Shown: one piece after another, positions 15,632-23,228 of the stretch | Position numbering within the stretch: the first letter of the stretch is position 1 | Layout of the letters: each line of letters opens with the position of its first letter | From: Rhodocyclaceae bacterium | GTDB taxonomy: Bacteria; Pseudomonadota; Gammaproteobacteria; Burkholderiales; CAIKXV01 | Direction of reading: 5' to 3' | Length of the DNA: 64,000 nt | NCBI GenBank assembly: GCA_020248265.1 | Contig: JADCHX010000002.1 | Location: 124,001 to 188,000, forward strand | The notes under the pieces: model-generated | The model's database searches: none | Told to the model about the DNA's origin: nothing | Seen by the model: only the letters and a program-made list of their open reading frames with translations | Made by a program: the position numbers and the translations under genes

Positions 15632-17404
15632 TTGAACACACCCGATGACCAGGACGGCCGGCAATCGGTGTACTGGCCGCGCAGCCCGCGCCAGGCTGGC
15701 GTACGCCCGCTTTCGCCGCGGCTCGACACGCTCGACGGCAAGACCATCGCCTTCGTCTGGGACTACATGTTCCGCGGCGACGAGATCTTCAGGCTGCTGG
15801 AGGAAGGCATCCGCGGCCGGTATCCCGGCGCGCGCTTCGCCAGCTGGCGCGAGTTCGGCAACACCCATGGCAGCGAGGAGCATGCAGTGCTGTCCGCCCT
15901 GCCCGGCCGGCTTGAGGAACTGGGGGTCGATGCCGCGATCAGCGGCATGGGCTGTTGAGGCAGCTGCACGCCCGCCGTGTTGCGGGCGAGTGCGGTGGTC
16001 GAGGCGGCCGGTCGTGCGTCCTCGACGCTGGTATGCGAAGGCTTCCTGTCTGCCGCGGCCAGCACCTCGATCGGGCTCGGCATGCCGAACCTGCCGGTTG
16101 CTGGCGTGCCCGGCCATCCCGGCGTGCAGAACGACGCTCAGCTGCGCGAGAACATCCTCGGCACCACGCTCGACCAGGTGATCGACAACCTGCTGCGCGC
16201 GCCCGCCCGGGTGCAGGCCGAGGATGAGCCGGGCGCGCGCGACATCGTGTTCACCGGCAGCTTCGATGCGGTCAACCGCGCGTTCATCGCGCGCGGCTGG
16301 TCGGACGGGTTGCCGGCGGTGCCGCCCACGCGCGCGCGCATCGACGCCTTCCTGCGCTGCTGCGATCGCGATCCGGACGAGGTGCTCGGCGTGCTGCTGC
16401 CCGACAGCCGTGCGGCGACCGTCTGGAGCGTCGCGGTCAACGGCGTGATGGCCGGCTGCCGGCCGCAGTACATGCCGCTGCTGCTGGCGCTGGTGGAGGC
16501 GATGGCCGATCCGTACTACGGCGTCGAGCACAGCGGCAACACACCCGGCGGCGAGACCCTGATCATGCTCAACGGGCCGATCGCCCGGCAGCTCGGCTTC
16601 AACTGCGAACAGGGCGTGATGCGAGACGGCATCCAGCCGAACACCTCGGTCGGCCGCTTCTGGCGCCTCTACCTGCGCAACGTGGCGGGCTTCCTGCCCG
16701 GCGGCAACGACAAGGCCACTTTTGGCAATACCTGGCGCGTGGTGGTGCCCGAGAACGAGGCCTTCGTCGAGCGCATCGGCTGGCAGCCGATGAGCGTCGA
16801 CATGGGCTTCCATGCCGGCGAGGACACGGTGACGATCGCGCGCTACACCGGCGGCAACCACATCTCCTCGGTGTCGGGCAGCACGCCCGAAGAGCTCATG
16901 CCCTATGTCGCGGACGCGGTGGTCAAGCAGCACACCTGGCAGCTGATGTTCTCGGTCGGCCAGGGCAAGGGCACGCTGCGCCCGCTGATCCTGCTCGGAC
17001 CGATCATCGCCGAGACGCTGGCAGCTGGCGGCTGGTCGAAGACAGACGTACGCCAGTACCTGTACGACCATGCCAGGGTCACCGCCGGCGAGTTCGAACG
17101 CATCCTGCGCGACTGGACCAACAAGCCGGTCTGGAGCCTCGCCGAGGAAGCACGGCTGCGCCGGATCCCGCAGGTCTACCACGCGTCGGACGACCCGCAG
17201 CGGCTCGTGCCGCTGGTCTGGGACCCGGACGACTTCATGCTGCTGGTCACCGGCGATCCGGCACGCAACAGCGTCTATGTGTTCGCACACAATGGCGTGC
17301 TCGGCTATCCGACCACGAAACTGGTACGGCTGCCGCCAGGCTGGGCCGGACTGCTCGACGAGATGAAGAGGGAGGACGAGGATGCCGGTCAGGCGCAGGC
17401 GTGA
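15632..17404 (+). CDS. fused UGSC selenoprotein with C-terminal partner domain (Sec109; read through TGA)
   Basis: 590 aa including Sec, from a TTG start with GGGAGG 5 nt upstream. The TGA at 15956-15958 is residue 109 in ISGMGC-U-GSC-TPAV. The UGSC domain spans roughly residues 35-190 (TIAFVWDYMFRGDE; GVPGHPGVQNDAQLRENILG after Sec). From about 205 to the end lies the partner domain shared with the 337-aa upstream protein (WSDGLPAVPPT at 223-233, VMAGCRPQY at 273-280). Cys108, Sec109 and Cys112 are clustered. A perfect 7-bp hairpin follows the TGA. Splitting the gene at the TGA would leave a 108-aa fragment and an internal GTG frame with no ribosome site. It overlaps the reductase gene by 23 bp. 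Function is unknown; a redox enzyme is inferred. Confidence 0.85.
15969..15988 (+). promoter_or_regulatory. candidate bacterial SECIS hairpin 2
   Basis: The stem CGCCCGC (15969-15975) pairs perfectly with GCGGGCG (15982-15988), loop CGTGTT (15976-15981). The loop begins 17 nt after the TGA at 15956-15958 and has G as its second base, again meeting the bacterial SECIS pattern. It differs in stem sequence from hairpin 1 while keeping position and loop feature, which is what selection on structure would give rather than recent duplication. Confidence 0.68.
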
Positions 17405-18317
17405 TATCTGGGACGTCGCCATTGTCGGCGGCGGCATCGCCGGCCTGGTCGGTGCACTGCAGGCGAGCGCACGCGGCCTGTCCACGGTCCTGGTCGAGGC
17501 GGCACTGCCGGGCGGCCTCGTCGCCACGGTGAACGTGCTCGAGGACTGGCCGTCGGCCGCGCCTGAATCGGGCGCCGGCCTGGCCGCGCGCCTTGCCGCG
17601 CAGGCACGGCTGGAGGACGTTTCGATCATCGAGAGCCGCGTCGATGCACTGCTCGCGCTCGGCGCCGGCGACGCCCGCTTCGAGCTGCAGTTGCCCGGCC
17701 GACGGTTGCGTGCGCGCAGCGTGCTGTGTGCCAGTGGCGCGCGGCTCGCACCGCTCGGCCTGCCCGGAGAGGAACGCTTCCATGGCCGGGGCTGGTCGCA
17801 ATGCGCCTGGTGCGACGGCACGTTCTTTCGAGACCACGACGTGGTCGTGGTCGGCGGCGGCGACTCGGCGCTGCAACAGGCCCTGGTCCTGGCGCCGCTG
17901 GTGCGTTCGGTGACGGTGGCGGTGCGCGGCCAACTGCGCGCGCGGCATGCGCGCATCGAGCGCGCCAGCGGCCAGCCCAACCTGCGTTTCGCCTGGAACA
18001 CCGTGGTGCGCGGGCTGGTCGGCGTCGATGCGCTGGAAGCGGTGCAGCTCGAGCAGATCGACGACGGAACCCGCACCGAACTGCCCTGCAGCGGCCTGTT
18101 CCCTTTCGTCGGGCTGCTGCCGGCCACGGGCTGGCTGCCGGACACGGTCATGCGCGATGAACGCGGCCATGTCGCGACCGACCGCGACGGACGCAGTTCG
18201 CTGCCCGGGCTGCATGCGGTCGGTGCCGCGCGCAGTGGCGGCAGCGGCGACCTGGTCGGTGCCGCAGGGGATGCAGCCGGTGCGATCGCCGCGCTTGCGC
18301 AGGAGCTGCAGCGATGA
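17382..18317 (+). CDS. thioredoxin-reductase-like NAD(P)H:disulfide flavoprotein
   Basis: 311 aa. ATG has GGAGG upstream, inside the end of the selenoprotein gene. Domain order is that of low-Mr thioredoxin reductase: FAD loop VAIVGGGIAGLVGAL (about 12-26), redox-active C141-A-W-C144-D-G, NADPH loop VVVVGGGDSALQQAL (154-168) and a C-terminal FAD segment. That last segment reads LHAVGAARSGGSGDLVG rather than the usual AAGD form, a small deviation. Co-expression with two UGSC proteins makes it the likely electron donor: NADPH to FAD to CAWC to the Sec/Cys pair (inference). Housekeeping TrxB is less likely, given its place inside this operon and the Trp in the CxxC. Confidence 0.85.
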   Translation: MPVRRRRDIWDVAIVGGGIAGLVGALQASARGLSTVLVEAALPGGLVATVNVLEDWPSAAPESGAGLAARLAAQARLEDVSIIESRVDALLALGAGDARFELQLPGRRLRARSVLCASGARLAPLGLPGEERFHGRGWSQCAWCDGTFFRDHDVVVVGGGDSALQQALVLAPLVRSVTVAVRGQLRARHARIERASGQPNLRFAWNTVVRGLVGVDALEAVQLEQIDDGTRTELPCSGLFPFVGLLPATGWLPDTVMRDERGHVATDRDGRSSLPGLHAVGAARSGGSGDLVGAAGDAAGAIAALAQELQR

Positions 18318-19318
18318 GGCCGACGCAGAGTCACCAGGCCTGTCCGGCCCTCGCGCCGGCAACGATCCTCGCCACTGCACTGGCGCTGTCCATCCTCCCG
18401 CCCCCGGCCACCGCGCAGGCCTTCCCGACGATGCCGGTGCGTATCGTGGTGCCCTTCCCGCCCGGTGGCGGCACCGACATCCTCGCCCGGCTGATCGCCG
18501 CGCGCATGACCGAGTCATTCGGACAGCCGGTGCTTGTCGACAACCGCGGCGGCGCGAACGGCACCATCGGCGCGGCGCTGGTCGCGCGTGCCACGCCGGA
18601 CGGACATACGCTGCTGGTGGTCCCCAGCGGCTTCGCGGCGAACCCGGCGCTCTACCCGGCCCTGCCCTATTCGAACGACCGGGACTTCGCACCGGTGTCG
18701 CAGCTGGCCGCCTCGCCGCTGGTGCTCGTCGTGCATCCGTCGCTGCCGGCACGATCGGTGAAGGAGCTGGTGACGCTGGCGCAGAAGCAGCCGGGTCGCC
18801 TCGACTATGCGACCGCCGGCAGCGGTTCGCCGCCGCACCTGGCCACCGAGTACTTCAAGCTTCTGGCGAGGGTGCAGATCGTGCACATCCCGTACAAGGG
18901 CGCCGGTCCGGCCGGTGCCGACGTGCTGGCCGGCCAGGTACCGATCTATTTCATGAACCTGCTGCAGGCGATGCCGCTGATCCGCTCGAACCGGCTGCGC
19001 GCGCTCGGCGTGACCACGCCGAAGCGCTTCGGCGCCCTGCCCGACGTGCCGACCATTGCCGAGGGCGGCATCGACGGCTACCAGTTCACGAACTGGTACG
19101 GCGCGCTGGCCCCGGCGGGTGTGCCCCGCGACATCCTGGCCCGGCTGCAGGGCGAGATCGCGCGCATCCTGAACACGCAGGAGGTGCGTACCCGGCTCGC
19201 GGGTGAAGGCGCAGAGGTGGTAGCCAGCAACCCGGAACAGTTCTCCGCCTTCCTCAAGGCCGAAACGGCCAAGTTCGAGCGCATCATCCGCGAAGCACGC
19301 ATCCGCGCCACCGACTGA
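18314..19318 (+). CDS. Bug/TctC-family binding protein, last gene of the selenoprotein operon
   Basis: 334 aa. It starts on an ATG overlapping the reductase stop by 4 bp. Signal core TILATALALSILPPPATAQA, then VPFPPGGGTDILARLIAARM, LVDNRGGANGTIG, TPDGHTLLV, VHIPYKGAG and LPDVPTIAEGG. It is a second, non-identical binding protein bracketing the operon; sequence differences from the first (for example NRGGANG against NRPGGGQ in the ligand loop) suggest distinct ligands or affinities. It is followed by a GC-rich hairpin and a convergent Bug gene. Confidence 0.92.
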   Translation: MRPTQSHQACPALAPATILATALALSILPPPATAQAFPTMPVRIVVPFPPGGGTDILARLIAARMTESFGQPVLVDNRGGANGTIGAALVARATPDGHTLLVVPSGFAANPALYPALPYSNDRDFAPVSQLAASPLVLVVHPSLPARSVKELVTLAQKQPGRLDYATAGSGSPPHLATEYFKLLARVQIVHIPYKGAGPAGADVLAGQVPIYFMNLLQAMPLIRSNRLRALGVTTPKRFGALPDVPTIAEGGIDGYQFTNWYGALAPAGVPRDILARLQGEIARILNTQEVRTRLAGEGAEVVASNPEQFSAFLKAETAKFERIIREARIRATD

Positions 19319-19327
19319 ACACGCCCT

Positions 19328-19360
19328 CTGCGCCGACCGGGCAAACCGGCGCCGGCGCAG
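19328..19360. terminator. GC-rich hairpin between convergent Bug genes
   Basis: CTGCGCCG (19328-19335) pairs with CGGCGCAG (19353-19360), and an inner CCGG/CCGG pair surrounds a GCAAA loop. No T-run follows on either strand, so it is not a classical intrinsic terminator. Its location in the 55-bp gap between two facing stops suggests that it limits read-through from both sides. Confidence 0.4.
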
Positions 19361-19373
19361 CGTGCGGCCGGAT

Positions 19374-20360
19374 TCACTCGGGCCTGATGCCCGCCTGGGC
19401 GATCACCTTAGCCCAGGTCGCGATCTCCGCCTGGATCAGCCGCCCGAACTCGGCCGGTGTTCCCGGCGCGGGATCGGCCCCGTCGGCCGCAAGCCGTGCC
19501 CGGGTGTCCGGGGCGCGCAGCGCCCGCGCGAGCTCGCTGTTCAGCCTGCCGACCACCTCCGCCGCGGTGCCGGCCGGCACCAGTACGCCGTACCACGCAC
19601 TGACGTTGTAGCCCGGCACGCCGGCCTCGGCGATGGTCGGCAACTCGCGCGCGCTCTCGGCGCGCGCACCGCCGCTCACCCCGAGGGCGCGCAGGCGGGC
19701 AGACTTGATGTATGGCATGGCTGCGGTGAGGTTCGCGAACATGAGATCGGCATGGCCCGCGATCACGTCCGACAGCGCCGGCCCGCTGCCCTTGTACGGC
19801 ACATGCAGGAGATCGACGCCGGTCATCGAACGCAGCAGTTCGCCGGCGAGGTGCGTGGCATTGCCAGCACCGGCCGAGGCATAGGTCAGCCTGCCGGGCC
19901 TGGCCTTCGCCAGGGCCAGCAACTCGCGCACCGACCGTGCCGGCACAGACGGGTTGACCACCAGAACATAGTGGCCGGTGGTCGCCAGCGACACCGGGAC
20001 GAAGTCGCGCAGCAGGTCGTAGCCCAGCTTGCGGTAGAGCGCGGCGTTGATCGCATGGGCGGGCGTGCCCATGAACAGGGTGTAACCGTCGGGCGCGGAA
20101 CGCGCCGCCACCTCGGCACCCAGGTTGCCGCCCGCCCCCGCGCGGTTGTCGACCACGAAGGCCTGGCCCAGCTGCTCCGCCAGCTTCTGCGCGATCACGC
20201 GCGCCACCAGGTCGACGCCGCTGCCGGGCGAGGATGCGGCGACGATGCGCACGGGCTTCGCAGGCCAGCCCTGGGCGGCCGCCGGTGACACGGCAGCCAG
20301 CGCCAGCGCACAGGACAACGCCGACCGCGAAACCGTGTGCCACAGCCATCGAAGCCGCAA
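19374..20360 (-). CDS. Bug/TctC-family periplasmic substrate-binding protein
   Basis: 328 aa from a TTG codon giving MRLRWLWHTVSRSALSCALA, a convincing leader ending SPAAAQ. The open frame extends to an ATG at 20489, but that would add a 43-residue arm of arginine/glycine-rich sequence before the leader. Motifs are ASSPGSGVDLVARVIAQKL, VVDNRAGAGGNLG, APDGYTLF, LHVPYKGSG and LPTIAEAGVPGYN. The ligand-loop SSPGSGVD differs from the commoner FxPGGGTD form. It is last in a minus-strand series behind the TAXI and MFS genes. Confidence 0.85.
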   Translation of the reverse strand: MRLRWLWHTVSRSALSCALALAAVSPAAAQGWPAKPVRIVAASSPGSGVDLVARVIAQKLAEQLGQAFVVDNRAGAGGNLGAEVAARSAPDGYTLFMGTPAHAINAALYRKLGYDLLRDFVPVSLATTGHYVLVVNPSVPARSVRELLALAKARPGRLTYASAGAGNATHLAGELLRSMTGVDLLHVPYKGSGPALSDVIAGHADLMFANLTAAMPYIKSARLRALGVSGGARAESARELPTIAEAGVPGYNVSAWYGVLVPAGTAAEVVGRLNSELARALRAPDTRARLAADGADPAPGTPAEFGRLIQAEIATWAKVIAQAGIRPE

Positions 20361-20469
20361 GGCGCACCCGGCCGCTCGCTCGCCCGAACACCCGCGGGCG
20401 TTGCCACCACGGATGCGCGCGATGTACGCCCTCGCCCTGCACGCGCCCGCCGCGAACAGCGCAGCCATC

Positions 20470-21873
20470 TCAGCGGCCCTCGCTGCCATCGGGCTGCACG
20501 GCCGCGGGCAGCGCTACCGCCGCCCCCTGCGCGCCCGCGTGCATCTGGCGCAGGGTCTCGCGCACGAGGCTGATGTGCTGGCGCAGCAGGTAGACCTGGT
20601 CGCTGAAGCCGAGCGGTATCGGCCGTGTGTAGGCGGCCAGCTCGAGCGCATCGATCTTGCGCTCGTAATCGAGGGCCTTCGACGGATCGAAGTCCGTACG
20701 GATGTCGTACTCGATCAGGCGCAGCTCCCCATAGAGCCCCAGGATGCGGCGGCGGATGCGCCAGTTGTAGAGCGGCGGGATGATGCGCGACAGCGGCAGG
20801 GCGACGGCCACCACTGGCAGCACCATCACCCACAGCCGCTCGATCAGGATCGCCAGCCAGAGCGGCAGGATGCGCTGCAGGAACGGCAGGCCACCGCGGT
20901 GGAAGCGCTCCGCTTCCTTGCTGAGCGGGAAGTCCTGCTGGCGCCCGGACGGGAACTCGCGGGCGGCCTGGAACAGCCCGGCACCGCCGTGCACCTCGGC
21001 TGCGGCCTGCAGCAGCAGCGTCTGCAGCGTCGGGTGCAGGTCGTCGCGAGCCACCAGCTGCGCAGTCGGCGCAACCAGGACTACGTCCTGGCGCGGCAGG
21101 TCGCGCGCCAGATCGGTCGCGCCGTGCGGCAGAACCACCTTCGACAGGAACAGGAATTTCTTGGTGTAGGCATCGGCCTGCGCAAAACGCATCAGGCGCA
21201 GGTCCGGATCACGCAGCAGGGCCGCGATATAGCCCGCCTCCGGCGCAGCGATCAGCATCAATGCGTCGACACGCCCGGTACGCAGCGCCTCGCTGGCGGC
21301 CGCTCCGGTCAGCGACGACAGTCGTACCTGTCCAGGACCCAGTCCGTTCGCACGCAGCAGTTGCAGCGCCAGGGCCCGCGTACCGCTGCCTTCGGGGCCG
21401 ATGGCCACATGGCGCCCGCGCAGGTCGGACAACCGGCTGATGTCGGCGGGCAGCCGGTGGAACACCCACAGTGGCTCGTGGTAGAGCCCGCCGAGCGCCA
21501 CCAGCGAGGGCGACTTCGAGGGGTTGCCCAGGCCACCCTGCACGAAGGCGACGTCCACGCGCTCGGTTGCCGCATCGAGCAGGGCCAGGTTTTCGACCGA
21601 CCCTTCGGACGGGCGCAACTGCAGGTCGAAGCCCTTGCGCGCAAGGATCTCGCGGTAGCGCTGTGCATAATGGTGGTAGGCCCCCTCGATGCTGCCGGTG
21701 GCCATCACCAGCGACCCCGGCGGTGCCGGCTGGATGAAACGCGACGCGAACCAGAAGGCAGCGGCGATCAGCAGCAGCGCGGGCAGGCCTACGGCCAGCA
21801 GGTCGCGCGGCGACAGCGAACGGATGGACAGGCGGCGCCAGCCTGTCAGGAGTGCGGGTTTGGGAAGGGCCAT
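20470..21873 (-). CDS. TAXI-family TRAP-type solute receptor
   Basis: 467 aa from ATG (MALPKPALLTGWRRL); the longer frame to 21993 lacks conserved sequence. There is a transmembrane or uncleaved signal helix at about residues 22-44 (DLLAVGLPALLLIAAAFWFA). The binding domain follows with MATGSIEGAYHHYAQRY, RPSEGSVENLALL and VDVAFVQGG, typical of the TAXI/NMT1-like fold. A second membrane segment (LWLAILIERLWVMVLPVVAV) comes near residue 345, then a cytoplasmic helical tail of about 100 residues. TAXI receptors bind small acids such as glutamate. No fused DctQM gene is nearby, and the tail suggests a sensory or membrane-tethered version. Confidence 0.85.
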   Translation of the reverse strand: MALPKPALLTGWRRLSIRSLSPRDLLAVGLPALLLIAAAFWFASRFIQPAPPGSLVMATGSIEGAYHHYAQRYREILARKGFDLQLRPSEGSVENLALLDAATERVDVAFVQGGLGNPSKSPSLVALGGLYHEPLWVFHRLPADISRLSDLRGRHVAIGPEGSGTRALALQLLRANGLGPGQVRLSSLTGAAASEALRTGRVDALMLIAAPEAGYIAALLRDPDLRLMRFAQADAYTKKFLFLSKVVLPHGATDLARDLPRQDVVLVAPTAQLVARDDLHPTLQTLLLQAAAEVHGGAGLFQAAREFPSGRQQDFPLSKEAERFHRGGLPFLQRILPLWLAILIERLWVMVLPVVAVALPLSRIIPPLYNWRIRRRILGLYGELRLIEYDIRTDFDPSKALDYERKIDALELAAYTRPIPLGFSDQVYLLRQHISLVRETLRQMHAGAQGAAVALPAAVQPDGSEGR

Positions 21874-21904
21874 GGCCCCTACTCTACCAAAGGCCGCCCG
21901 GCAT

Positions 21905-23167
21905 TCACGGCGAGCGGATACCGAGGCGTTCCACGGTCGGACGCATCTCGGCCCGCATCCGGGCACGCACCGTGAACAGCCAGACCGCGGCACCGGCGCA
22001 CACCGCCCCGTTAAGCGCCAGCGCCAGGCGCGGACCGATCGCCTCGGCGACGCTGCCCGCGAGCAGGTTGCCGATCGGACCCACGCCCATGAAGAGCATG
22101 GTCGAGAGACTCATCACCCGGCCGCGCTTGTCGTCATCGACCAGGGTCTGCATGATCAACTGCACTGGAAGAGTGGTCGCCAGCACGCCGAGCCCGACCA
22201 GCACGACCAGCGGGGCGGATTGCCACCAGCGGTCGCTGAACGCAAACGCCAGCAGCCCGAGCCCGGCCGCGGCCATCGCCGCGTTGAGCACGTTCAGCAG
22301 ACCGGCCGCATTGGGGCGCGCGGCCAGGTAGAGGCTGCCGGCAAGCGCCCCGCCGCCCGCGAGCGCCAGCAGGATGCCCAGCATCCGGGGATCGCCGGCA
22401 TAGACCTGGGCGACGAACGCCGGCATCAGGTTCTGGTAGGGGGTCACCAGAACGCTGACCAGCGCCAGCGAGATCAGCAGGTTGCGGATCGGATACGAGT
22501 TCCAGGCGTAAGCGAAGCCTTCGCTCAGCCCGGCCATGAACGAACCGCGCGTCGCCGACGGCGGCTGCGGCCGGGTACGGATGGCCAGTATGCTGCCGAC
22601 GACCGCGACATAGCTCAGCGCATTGACCGCGAAACACCACGCCGGCCCGACCGCGACCAGCAACGCACCCGCGATCGCCGGGCCGATCAGCCGCCCGGCC
22701 TGCCCCATGGTTGCAGTCAGGGAAATGGCGCTGGGCAGATCCTCGCGTACGTCGATCAGGTCGAGCAGGAAGGTCTGCCGCACCGCGAGTTCCAGTGCCA
22801 CCAGTGCGCCGAGGATGGACCCGAGCACCATCAGGTGCCAGGGCTGGATCAGCCCGGTGACGGTCAGCACGACCAGCACCAGGGCCTGGATGCCCTCCAG
22901 CACCTGCGAGGCGAGCATCAGCCGGCGGCGGTCCGCATGGTCGGACCACCAGCCGGCCAGCGGCGACAACAGCAGCACAGGCAGGTTGGAGAAGAACGCA
23001 AGCAGCCCCAGCGCGAATGCAGACTGCGTGAGCTCGTACATCAGCCAGCCGGCAGCCACCTGCTGTACCCAGTAGCCGACCATCGACAGACCCTGGCCGG
23101 CGAAAAAGAACGCGTAGTTGCGATGGCGTAACGCGCGGAAGGCGACCGACGCGAACTTCACTGTCAC
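21905..23167 (-). CDS. MFS transporter (MFS_3/EntS-like)
   Basis: 420 aa, highly hydrophobic, with twelve plausible membrane helices. The N-terminus AFRALRHRNYAFFFAGQGLS and the loop WWSDHADRRRLML (MFS motif A between helices 2 and 3) fit the MFS_3 branch of small-molecule exporters. The second half includes LVDDDKRGRVMSLSTMLFMG. Substrate is not predictable; siderophore or drug export is typical for the branch. It sits between a Bug gene upstream (61 bp) and the TAXI receptor downstream (31 bp), all on the minus strand. Confidence 0.87.
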   Translation of the reverse strand: MTVKFASVAFRALRHRNYAFFFAGQGLSMVGYWVQQVAAGWLMYELTQSAFALGLLAFFSNLPVLLLSPLAGWWSDHADRRRLMLASQVLEGIQALVLVVLTVTGLIQPWHLMVLGSILGALVALELAVRQTFLLDLIDVREDLPSAISLTATMGQAGRLIGPAIAGALLVAVGPAWCFAVNALSYVAVVGSILAIRTRPQPPSATRGSFMAGLSEGFAYAWNSYPIRNLLISLALVSVLVTPYQNLMPAFVAQVYAGDPRMLGILLALAGGGALAGSLYLAARPNAAGLLNVLNAAMAAAGLGLLAFAFSDRWWQSAPLVVLVGLGVLATTLPVQLIMQTLVDDDKRGRVMSLSTMLFMGVGPIGNLLAGSVAEAIGPRLALALNGAVCAGAAVWLFTVRARMRAEMRPTVERLGIRSP

Positions 23168-23228
23168 CGCGCCCCGGCGCGCGACGTATCCTCGGGCGCG
23201 GGGCTGGACGCCACGCCGGACACCCCAG

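Noticed and set aside
15086-17404. Reading the two TGA-interrupted genes as pseudogenes
   Set aside because: Both stops are TGA, sit at the same U-G-S-C position, have hairpins at SECIS distance, and the downstream frames are intact with no other lesions. Two independent nonsense mutations of this form are improbable.
15977-17404. Independent gene starting at the GTG after the second TGA (likewise 15398-15601 after the first)
   Set aside because: No ribosome site precedes either GTG, and the sequence between TGA and GTG is conserved-looking (GSCTP, GSCTSW). Continuous translation explains both frames better.
15359-18334. 991-codon minus-strand open frame opposite the selenoprotein operon
   Set aside because: Low-complexity Arg/Ala/Ser composition with no motif. 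It overlaps recognisable sense-strand proteins and ends close to the first TGA by chance.
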